A stretch of 10,968 nucleotides of DNA, from contig LKMM01000051.1 in assembly GCA_001563885.1 (NCBI GenBank), forward strand, positions 1 through 10,968, read 5' to 3'. Numbering within the stretch: position 1 is the first letter of the stretch; the number at the start of each line of letters is the position of its first letter. Shown here piece by piece: positions 5,368-10,968 of this stretch. The notes beneath the pieces were generated by a model that did no database searches, had not been told where the DNA came from, and worked only from the letters and a program-made list of their open reading frames with translations. Source of the DNA: Natrialbaceae archaeon B1-Br10_E2g27 (GTDB taxonomy: Archaea > Halobacteriota > Halobacteria > Halobacteriales > Natrialbaceae). The translations under genes and the position numbers were made by a program.

Positions 5368-6753
5368 ATGGACCGCCCGGTGGCCGATGCCGACCTCGAG
5401 TTCGAACACGTCCCCGAGACCGATCAGTCGTTCGAGAACGCACTCTCGAACGCACGGGCGGGCGAGCGGCTGACGGTCGACGACGCGATCGAGTTGCTGA
5501 CTACCGGCACCGACTGTGAGGGGATCGATCCCCGACGGAAAGAGCGCGTCCTCGAGGCCGCCGACCGCCGACGTGCGGACGTGGTCGGCGAGGAGGTTAC
5601 CTTCGTCGCCAATTTGAACAACAACGTCACGACCGCGTGTAACGTCGGCTGTCTGTTCTGTAATTTTAAAGATGCTGCTCACACGTTCGAGCGCGGTGTC
5701 GACGTCGAGACGGCCGGCTTTACCAAGACACCCACAGAGTCCCGAGAGATCGTCGCCGACGCCGTCTCTCGAGGGATCTACGAGGTCTGTTCGGTCTCCG
5801 GACTCCACCCCGCCTTTGCCTTAGACGACGAACACCGCGAGATCCTAGAGGCCCACTCCGACCAGAAAGCAGTCAACTACAAGCCACCCGAACGCTACGA
5901 GACGAGCCCCGGAACCTACGTCGACCAGATCGACGCGATGGCCGTCGACGGTGTTCACGTTCACTCGATGACTCCCGAGGAGGCCTTCCACGCTCGGCGG
6001 GGTAGCAACTGGTCCTACGAGGCAGTCTACCGTCGGCTGAAAGAAGCCGGCCTCGACACCGTCCCCGGCACTGCCGCCGAAATCCTCATCGACGAAGTTC
6101 GCGAGGTGATCTGTCCGGGTAAAATCGGCACTGACGATTGGCTCCGTGCGATGGAGGGGGCTGCGGCGGCCGGCCTCGGGTTGACGGCGACGATTATGTA
6201 TGGCCACGTCGAAAACGAGGCCCACCGTGCGCTCCACTTGAAACGGATCCGGGACCTCCAAGAGCGCGTCGACGGCGCAATCACGGAGTTCGTCCCACTT
6301 TCATTCGTCCACCAGAACACCCCGCTCTACGAACACGGCGTCGTCTCCGGTGGCGCGAGCCGCGATGAGGACGAACTCATGATCGCCGTCTCGAGGCTCT
6401 TTCTCGATAACATCGAGCACATCCAGTCGTCGTGGGTCAAATACGGCGACGACGGCGGGTTGAAGATGCTTTCGTGTGGGGCCGATGACTTCATGGGGAC
6501 GATCCTCTCTGAAGAGATCACCAAACGTGCCGGCGGTGTCTACGGCGAGTTCCGCTCGGTCGCAGACTACGTCGAGATGATCTCTTCGATCGGCCGCACA
6601 CCGGTCGAACGCTCGACTGATTACGAAACGCGCCGGGTAATCGACCCCGACGACCCACCCTTTGGTCCACGACTCGGGCCCAGAGCTGACGGAACCCCGT
6701 TGCTAACCAGTCGAGAACGGTCGAACCGGCAGGCTGTTCTTGCCGACGACTAA
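5368..6753 (+). CDS. cofH: FO synthase subunit CofH (radical SAM)
   Basis: 461 residues. CofH (5-amino-6-(D-ribitylamino)uracil-L-tyrosine 4-hydroxyphenyl transferase) joins the tyrosine-derived group to the ribityl-uracil; with CofG it yields FO (8-hydroxy-5-deazaflavin), the chromophore of coenzyme F420. The radical-SAM cluster motif is C91-x3-C95-x2-C98 in NNNVTTACNVGCLFCNF. Family-specific stretches follow: SVSGLHPAF, HVHSMTPEEAFHA, the CofH hallmark GLDTVPGTAAEIL with DEVREVICPGKI, TATIMYGHVE, and FVPLSFVHQNTPLY. Some 85 residues precede the first cysteine, an acidic extension, so the protein is longer than methanogen CofH. No cofG, cofC or cofD is adjacent here. Start supported by the promoter box 29 nt upstream. 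Confidence 0.96.
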   Translation: MDRPVADADLEFEHVPETDQSFENALSNARAGERLTVDDAIELLTTGTDCEGIDPRRKERVLEAADRRRADVVGEEVTFVANLNNNVTTACNVGCLFCNFKDAAHTFERGVDVETAGFTKTPTESREIVADAVSRGIYEVCSVSGLHPAFALDDEHREILEAHSDQKAVNYKPPERYETSPGTYVDQIDAMAVDGVHVHSMTPEEAFHARRGSNWSYEAVYRRLKEAGLDTVPGTAAEILIDEVREVICPGKIGTDDWLRAMEGAAAAGLGLTATIMYGHVENEAHRALHLKRIRDLQERVDGAITEFVPLSFVHQNTPLYEHGVVSGGASRDEDELMIAVSRLFLDNIEHIQSSWVKYGDDGGLKMLSCGADDFMGTILSEEITKRAGGVYGEFRSVADYVEMISSIGRTPVERSTDYETRRVIDPDDPPFGPRLGPRADGTPLLTSRERSNRQAVLADD

Positions 6754-6810
6754 TTGCGCTTGATGAGAAATCGACCAACGAACGGACCGAAACCGTACGA
6801 GGAGAGACCG

Positions 6811-7110
6811 TTACTCGGGTACGGAACGATCACCGTCTTCGGTCGATCGAACGGATGACGCTGTCGAAGACGACAGCGAGTCTGGGTGCAGCCGCCTGCG
6901 TGGCCCACACATGTCACTGAGACGGAACACGCAGGCGTAGACGACGACGGCGACGGGTACAGCGATCGATGGTGCAAGCAGCGCTTGGAATAGCGGAGGA
7001 CCGCTGATCGCGCCGGCCGTACCGATGCCGAGAAACCCACCGATAAGCGCCGCTTTCGATCCGACGTGCAGGGGGTCGATCTGTCGTGGCGCTGGTCGGG
7101 TCTCTCTCAC
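6811..7110 (-). CDS. Small hypothetical protein with two predicted membrane helices
   Basis: 99 residues from a GTG start at 7110, beginning MRETRPAPRQ. A TTG further up (7122) is less likely, since the TATA box at 7137-7144 sits about 30 nt before the GTG, which fits a leaderless start. Two hydrophobic stretches: about residues 18-37 (SKAALIGGFLGIGTAGAISG) and 42-63 (QALLAPSIAVPVAVVVYACVF), joined by a short Gly-Pro turn, so a hairpin in the membrane. The tail after residue 68 is hydrophilic, first Arg-rich, then Ser/Glu/Asp-rich; Cys60 and Cys68 are noted. I do not recognise the family. It converges on cofH, whose stop is 57 nt away. Reality supported by hydrophobic pattern and promoter; function unknown. 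Confidence 0.65.
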   Translation of the reverse strand: MRETRPAPRQIDPLHVGSKAALIGGFLGIGTAGAISGPPLFQALLAPSIAVPVAVVVYACVFRLSDMCGPRRRLHPDSLSSSTASSVRSTEDGDRSVPE

Positions 7111-7136
7111 GGCATATAACAATATATGGCCCGTGG

Positions 7137-7144
7137 TTAATAAA
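7137..7144 (-). promoter_or_regulatory. TATA box of the two-helix membrane protein gene
   Basis: Minus-strand TTTATTAA, about 30 nt before the GTG at 7110, in the most AT-rich part of the window (7112-7145). The same block also contains plus-strand TATA-like words (AATATAT at 7121-7127), so it may work in both directions. Confidence 0.6.
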
Positions 7145-7145
7145 T

Positions 7146-7332
7146 GCTGCTAATTTTGTAGTCGTCTGTCACAATATGTCAGGGCTGACGGGCCACCATA
7201 ACGACGACAACTCAGATTGTTTCCGCACGCTCCGGCGTGTGGACCGTTCGTCGCCGGATAGTTGCGTTGAGACACTCGAGCGCCTGGCAGCTCTCCCGTG
7301 TGGTCGCTATGGTACCAAGCGACACCCTGAGA
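7146..7332. other. Non-coding gap with inverted repeats
   Basis: No convincing gene is visible between the membrane-protein promoter and the TrxR-like promoter. Two symmetric elements stand out: GTCAG-GG-CTGAC (7178-7189), and a hairpin at 7223-7242 with an 8-bp stem (one G-U pair) and TCCG loop. They could be operators, or structure in an RNA started from the AT-rich block at 7112-7145. No tRNA or known RNA fold recognised. Confidence 0.35.
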
Positions 7333-7334
7333 CG

Positions 7335-7340
7335 CTTTTG
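7335..7340 (+). promoter_or_regulatory. Promoter box of the TrxR-like gene
   Basis: CTTTTG has its TTTT core centred 29-30 nt before the ATG at 7367. It lies in the loop of a short inverted repeat, ACACCC (7322-7327) and GGGTGT (7340-7345), which may be chance or an operator. AGGTGA directly touches the ATG, too close to act as a Shine-Dalgarno. Confidence 0.45.
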
Positions 7341-7366
7341 GGTGTGTAGCCACAATCAGTAGGTGA

Positions 7367-8425
7367 ATGAGTGAATTCGACTACGACGTTGCGGTCGTCG
7401 GTGGCGGCCCAGCTGGCCTGACGACTGCACTGTATACGACTCGTACCGGCCTCGATACCATTGTCATCGATCGCGGTGGCGGCCGCGCGGCGATGATGAC
7501 CGACACGCACAACGTCATCGGCGTCACCGAGGAGGTCTCGGGGAACGAATTGCTCGAGACCGCGCGCAAGCAGATCCAGGGCTACGGCGCGGACTACCAG
7601 CGTGGGCTGGTCGAAGATATCGACCCACTCGGCTCGGTCGAGGATGGCTTTCGGGTCGCAAGCGGCGACGACGCCTACCGGGTTCGCCGGGTCGTCCTCG
7701 CGACCGGCTTCGCCGACGAACGACCCGACCCACCGCTGCCCCGGACGGGCCGTGGCCTCCACTGGTGTCTTCACTGCGATGCGTTCATGTTCGTCGACGA
7801 GCCCGTCTTCGTGATGGGCACCGGCGACTCCGCCGCCTACGTCGCGATGATCATGCTCAACGTTACCGACGATGTCTCCCTGCTCACCCGCGGAGACGAA
7901 CCCGAGTGGAGTGATGACACCGACGAACTGGTAAGAAATCATCCCGTCGAAATCGTCACCGAAGAGATCACCGGCATGAACAAAGACGACGACGGCTGGC
8001 TCGAGTCCTTCGAGTTCGAAGACGGGACCGTCCGGGCATTCCGTGGTGGCTTCCCGATGTACGGCTCGGATTACCACGCCGAACTCGCCGATAACCTCGA
8101 ACTCGAGCGAAACGACGATGGCACCGTTGCCGTCGACGACCACGGCCGGACGTCACTCGAGGGTGTCTACGCCGTCGGCGATCTGACTCCCGGCCACAAC
8201 CAGATTCCAGTCGCGATGGGCAAAGGCGCAGACGCCGGCCTCGCAATTCATAAAGAACTCCGGGAGTTCCCGAAATCGCTCGAAGAGATTCAGGCCAACG
8301 GACCGGTCACCGACGACGCCGTCCCTGCCATCTCCGAGGAATTACTCGCAGTCGGTGTCGCCCACGACGGTCACGCCGGTGGCCCGCGTACGCAGGAATC
8401 GGCTCCCGAAACGGCAGACGACTAG
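7367..8425 (+). CDS. Thioredoxin-reductase-like FAD-dependent oxidoreductase
   Basis: 352 residues. The plan is that of low-molecular-weight thioredoxin reductases: FAD-binding GGGPAGL (12-18), LATGF (111-115), a redox pair C134-x2-C137 in HWCLHCDAF, a second nucleotide site GTGDSA (151-156), and the closing FAD motif GVYAVGDL (266-273) followed by QIPVAMGKGADAGLAIH. It differs from classical enzymes: the pyridine-nucleotide motif is GTGDSA and not GGGDSA, the HRRxxxR segment that holds the NADPH phosphate is replaced by LLTRGDEPEWS (one Arg, R175), and a 45-residue acidic tail follows the FAD domain. The electron donor may be NADH or something else, and the partner need not be thioredoxin; no thioredoxin gene is adjacent. 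Cytoplasmic, stand-alone. Family secure, substrate open, so no gene symbol is given. Confidence 0.9.
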   Translation: MSEFDYDVAVVGGGPAGLTTALYTTRTGLDTIVIDRGGGRAAMMTDTHNVIGVTEEVSGNELLETARKQIQGYGADYQRGLVEDIDPLGSVEDGFRVASGDDAYRVRRVVLATGFADERPDPPLPRTGRGLHWCLHCDAFMFVDEPVFVMGTGDSAAYVAMIMLNVTDDVSLLTRGDEPEWSDDTDELVRNHPVEIVTEEITGMNKDDDGWLESFEFEDGTVRAFRGGFPMYGSDYHAELADNLELERNDDGTVAVDDHGRTSLEGVYAVGDLTPGHNQIPVAMGKGADAGLAIHKELREFPKSLEEIQANGPVTDDAVPAISEELLAVGVAHDGHAGGPRTQESAPETADD

Positions 8426-8487
8426 CTGCTAAACCTCTTATAACGTAGCTACTGACACTTGCAGACTCCTCGAGTGCAAACGCCCGA

Positions 8488-8497
8488 CGGAAAAATC
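8488..8497 (-). terminator. T-run terminator after aEF-2
   Basis: On the minus strand a run of five T (8491-8495) lies 12 nt past the aEF-2 stop in otherwise GC-rich sequence. A plausible archaeal terminator, though short. The remaining gap to the TrxR-like stop (about 60 nt) shows nothing else. Confidence 0.4.
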
Positions 8498-8507
8498 GTG
8501 GGTATCG

Positions 8508-10694
8508 TTAGACGTAGTCGATCGACGGCGGCAACTCGAGTTTCATGCCTTTGCGCTCGCGGATCTCCATGACCTTCTCACGCTGGAGCGAGTCTGACAT
8601 GACCTCGAAGCCGGCGTTTTCGGTGTTCCAGGAGGCACGGCCCTCGGTCGCGCTCCGGATGTCGCTTGCAAAGCCGATCATCTCATCGACGGGTGCGATT
8701 CCCTCGACGACCATGAGGTCACCCTCCTGGTACATGTCATCAACGCGACCACGTCGGCCCTGAATCTCGCCGGAGGCAGCGCCCATGTGGTCGTTCGGCA
8801 CGTCGATCCGGACGTCCTGCATCGGCTCTAACATCTTGATCCGGGCGTCGATCAGCGACTTGTGGACGGCTTCGCGGGTCGCGGGGATGACCTGTGCCGG
8901 ACCACGGTGGATGGTGTCCTCGTGGAGTTTGGCGTCGTGGAGGCGGATGAGCGTTCCCTGAACCGGCTCGTTTGCGAGTGGGCCGTTGTCGAGTGCTTCC
9001 TCTAGCCCCTCGATGAACAGCTCCATCGTCTCGTTTAGGTGCTGGATACCCTTCGTCTGGTCGAGTAAGATGTTCGAACCGTGGATGTGCTCGACGTTTT
9101 GGGTGTCGTCTTTGTCCATGCCGGCGTCCTGGAGCGCTTCACGACGCTCGAGTTCGGGCATGTCCATCGACGCCTCGCCCAGTTTGATCGTCTCGACGAT
9201 CTCGTCCGAAAGTGGCTCCGCCGAGATGTAAAAGCGGTTGTGGCGGTTTGGCGAGATGCCCTCGACTTCGTCGCTTCCCTGCTGGACGGACTCGCGGTAG
9301 ACGACGATCGGTTCACCGGTGTTGACCGGAATGCCCTGGTTCTTTTCGATACGCTGGGTGATGACCTCGAGGTGGAGTTCACCCTGCCCCGAAATGAGGT
9401 GCTCGCCGGTGTCCTCGTTGATCGTAACCTGGATCGTTGGGTCCTCTTTCGAGACCTGTCGTAGCGTCTCGATGAGTTTTGGGAGGTCGTCCATCGTCTG
9501 TGCCTCGACGCTTTTCGTGATGACTGGCTCTGAGATGTGCTCGATCGACTCGAACGGCGTCATGTCCGATTCCGAAACCGTCGAACCGGCAATCGCATCG
9601 CGCAGGCCGGTGACGGCGGCGATGTTGCCGGCCGGAACTGCATCGACTTCCTCACGTTCGCCACCCATGTAGATGCCGACGTTCTGGACGCGGTTTTTGC
9701 CTGCAGTCCCCGAAACGTAGAGTTCCTGGCCCTTCTCTAAGCTCCCCGAGAAGACACGCCCGGAGGCAACCTCGCCGGCGTGGGGGTCCATCGAGATGTC
9801 GGTACACATGAAGACGACTTCGCCGTCAGGATCGACCAGACGCATCTGGTCTGCGAGATCGGACTCGGCGTCACCGCGCCAAATGCGTGGGATACGACGG
9901 GGCTGGGCGTCGACAGGGTTCGGGAAGTGCTCACAAACCATGTCGAGGACGACGTCCGAAAGCGGCGTCTTCTCGTGGAGTTCCTGGCGCTTGTCGGCGC
10001 GCTCGAGTTCCATGATGTCGCCGAAGTCCATGCCGGTGCGCTGCATCGAGGGCATCGACACACCCCACTTGTACAGCGCCGAACCGAAGCCGACGGTGCC
10101 GTCTTCGACGGAGACCGTCCAGTCGTCGACGTCGTCCATGTCCTGGGTCATCCCGCGGATGAGTTCGTTGACGTCGGCGATGACGGAGACGAGTCGTTGC
10201 TGCATCTCCTCGGGTCCTTCCTGGAGTTCGGAGATGAGTCGGTCGACTTTGTTGATAAACAGCGTCGGTTTGACCCCCTCACGGAGTGCCTGCCGGAGGA
10301 CGGTCTCGGTCTGGGGCATCGCACCCTCGACGGCGTCGACGACGACGAGCGCACCGTCGACGGCACGCATCGCCCGGGTGACGTCGCCACCGAAGTCGAC
10401 GTGGCCTGGGGTGTCGATCAGGTTAATCAGGTGGTTCGTTCCTTCATACTCGTGGGTCATCGAGACGTTCGCTGCGTCGATGGTAATCCCACGTTCCTGT
10501 TCGTCTTCTTCTGTGTCCATCGCGAGTTGCTGTCCAGCAGTCTCATCGGAGATCATGCCAGCACCCGCGAGGAGATTGTCAGAAAGGGTCGTTTTACCGT
10601 GGTCGACGTGAGCGGCGATGGCGATGTTCCGGATGTTCTCCGGTTCGTCCATCAGCCGTTCACACTCTTGGACGATCTTCTTGCGTCGGCCCAT
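8508..10694 (-). CDS. fusA: Translation elongation factor 2 (aEF-2)
   Basis: 728 residues, full length for archaeal EF-2. A GTPase that moves tRNA and mRNA on the ribosome after peptide transfer. G motifs: AHVDHGKT (28-35), switch I region ERGIT (67-71), DTPGH (94-98) and NKVD (148-151). The later domains are complete, including SGQGELHLEV in domain III and the C-terminal GRRGRVDDM. The diphthamide site is TIHRGPAQVIP with His596, which is modified by the archaeal/eukaryotic Dph pathway; the loop reads HRGPAQ and not the HRGGGQ of eukaryotes, a variant I believe is normal in haloarchaea. No intein. ATG at 10694 is supported by a promoter box 29 nt upstream and no Shine-Dalgarno. It often follows the S12 and S7 genes in related genomes; here the visible upstream 270 nt carries an apparent transposon end instead. 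Confidence 0.98.
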   Translation of the reverse strand: MGRRKKIVQECERLMDEPENIRNIAIAAHVDHGKTTLSDNLLAGAGMISDETAGQQLAMDTEEDEQERGITIDAANVSMTHEYEGTNHLINLIDTPGHVDFGGDVTRAMRAVDGALVVVDAVEGAMPQTETVLRQALREGVKPTLFINKVDRLISELQEGPEEMQQRLVSVIADVNELIRGMTQDMDDVDDWTVSVEDGTVGFGSALYKWGVSMPSMQRTGMDFGDIMELERADKRQELHEKTPLSDVVLDMVCEHFPNPVDAQPRRIPRIWRGDAESDLADQMRLVDPDGEVVFMCTDISMDPHAGEVASGRVFSGSLEKGQELYVSGTAGKNRVQNVGIYMGGEREEVDAVPAGNIAAVTGLRDAIAGSTVSESDMTPFESIEHISEPVITKSVEAQTMDDLPKLIETLRQVSKEDPTIQVTINEDTGEHLISGQGELHLEVITQRIEKNQGIPVNTGEPIVVYRESVQQGSDEVEGISPNRHNRFYISAEPLSDEIVETIKLGEASMDMPELERREALQDAGMDKDDTQNVEHIHGSNILLDQTKGIQHLNETMELFIEGLEEALDNGPLANEPVQGTLIRLHDAKLHEDTIHRGPAQVIPATREAVHKSLIDARIKMLEPMQDVRIDVPNDHMGAASGEIQGRRGRVDDMYQEGDLMVVEGIAPVDEMIGFASDIRSATEGRASWNTENAGFEVMSDSLQREKVMEIRERKGMKLELPPSIDYV

Positions 10695-10718
10695 ATACCC
10701 CCCACTACCGCCAGCGGG

Positions 10719-10729
10719 GTCAAAAGGGT
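10719..10729 (-). promoter_or_regulatory. Promoter box of aEF-2
   Basis: Minus-strand ACCCTTTTGAC, TTTT core centred 29-30 nt before the ATG. Identical 11-mer precedes purC. Suggests aEF-2 has its own leaderless promoter and does not depend on read-through from upstream genes. Confidence 0.55.
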
Positions 10730-10841
10730 AGTGTTTCGCCCTCGGACCCGGTCACGACATCTGACACTCCGACGCGGTGGCTGGGTTCTGTTTTCCCTCG
10801 AGCCAGCTACCACTGATACTGATAGACGTGCCTGCACACTG

Positions 10842-10888
10842 TTGACCTCCTCCCACCCCTGAAGGAGTGGGATTCCCCGAAGGGGAGT
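10842..10888 (-). mobile_element. Right end of an IS200/IS605 (IS1341-type) element, likely omega-RNA scaffold
   Basis: Two hairpins lie next to each other: an 8-bp stem (10852-10859 with 10864-10871, loop 10860-10863) and a 5-bp stem (10874-10878 with 10882-10886, loop 10879-10881). On the minus strand the block reads GGGGAATCCCACTCC, loop, GGGGTGGGAGGAGGTCAA, closely resembling, from memory, the sequence after tnpB in many haloarchaeal IS1341-type elements (GAATCCCAC...GTGGGAGGAtGTCAA). In the larger stem one pair is G-U on the minus strand but C-A on the plus strand, so the RNA would come from the minus strand. Known biology: TnpB omega-RNA covers the tnpB 3' end and this terminus, with its guide taken from the flank just beyond, here below about 10842. 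The exact end is uncertain and no element boundary could be verified. Confidence 0.6.
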
Positions 10889-10966
10889 TCAAGGTTGCGC
10901 GTTTCCTCGGCCCTCAAGTACGCTTTCGCGTGGGGCGTTCAACGGTGGCCGTCCGGTTACGACCCC
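10889..10966 (-). CDS. Possible 3' end of tnpB, cut by the window edge
   Basis: A minus-strand frame is open from the right edge to TGA at 10889-10891, directly beside the terminal hairpins, giving 25 residues that end in LNAPRESVLEGRGNAQP. Position and orientation match tnpB of IS1341-type elements, whose variable C-terminal tail runs into the right-end hairpins. The conserved RuvC and zinc-finger parts would lie outside the window, so I cannot tell an intact gene from a remnant, nor exclude a frame shift: another minus frame in the same stretch (ending TVERPTRKRT) is open for 17 codons. Confidence 0.4.
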   Translation of the reverse strand, partial: GVVTGRPPLNAPRESVLEGRGNAQP

Positions 10967-10968
10967 GG

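Noticed and set aside
7086..7349. Plus-strand 87-residue frame in the gap before the TrxR-like gene
   Set aside because: Composition is not haloarchaeal-acidic, it overlaps the membrane-protein start, and no family or good start signal is seen. A weak possibility only.
7150..7366. tRNA or other known structured RNA in the gap
   Set aside because: No cloverleaf, TPsiC-like GTTCRA arm or other recognised fold found by eye; only short hairpins.
7307..8143. Minus-strand 278-residue frame opposite the TrxR-like gene
   Set aside because: The plus-strand gene has FAD, CxxC and nucleotide motifs; the antisense has none.
9796..10611. A second plus-strand frame of 271 residues opposite aEF-2
   Set aside because: Ser/Arg-rich composition typical of a shadow frame, unlike an acidic haloarchaeal protein, and fully inside aEF-2.
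9780..10862. A 360-residue plus-strand open frame antisense to aEF-2
   Set aside because: It lies almost wholly opposite the unmistakable aEF-2 gene; long antisense frames arise from GC-rich, acidic-protein codon use. It shows no known motif.

Overview
The window looks like chromosomal DNA of a halophilic archaeon (class Halobacteria), probably of the Natrialba/Natrinema/Haloterrigena kind. The proteins are strongly acidic, codons end mostly in G or C with very frequent CTC-GAG pairs, promoters are archaeal TATA/T-rich boxes placed about 27-30 nt before start codons (leaderless mRNAs), and elongation factor 2 is of the archaeal, diphthamide-bearing type. The genus is an inference; no rRNA gene is present to settle it.

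Layout. 1-269: C-terminal end of a haloarchaeal protein (perhaps the 'conditioned medium-induced protein 4' family), followed by a T-run terminator. 444-1127: a stand-alone Cas4-like protein that keeps its four Fe-S cysteines but seems to have lost the nuclease residues. 1287-2377: a TPR protein and a DUF424 protein, overlapping by ATGA. 2494-3738: SufS cysteine desulfurase, with a perfect palindrome just before its start. 3766-3972 (minus): small membrane protein. 4131-5168 (minus): purC, purine synthesis. 5368-6753: cofH, F420 synthesis, divergent from purC. 6811-7110 (minus): a second small membrane protein. 7367-8425: thioredoxin-reductase-like flavoprotein. 8508-10694 (minus): aEF-2. 10842-10966 (minus): what looks like the 3' end of an IS200/IS605 (IS1341-type) tnpB with its right-end hairpins, a likely omega-RNA region, cut by the window edge.

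Most genes are single housekeeping units and do not form one pathway. The only clear operon is TPR-DUF424. SufS, CofH, the Cas4-like protein and the TrxR-like protein share a redox/Fe-S theme (sulfur donation, radical-SAM cluster, [4Fe-4S] cysteines, dithiol flavoenzyme), but nothing here shows that they act together. Promoter logic is consistent: sufS, cofH, the TrxR-like gene and aEF-2 have a TTTT core 26-30 nt before ATG and no usable Shine-Dalgarno, whereas purC has the same box further upstream, a leader of about 54 nt and a good Shine-Dalgarno.

I do not see a complete unknown system. The best leads are the apparently nuclease-dead Cas4-like protein, the TnpB/omega-RNA terminus upstream of aEF-2, and the palindrome at the sufS start.
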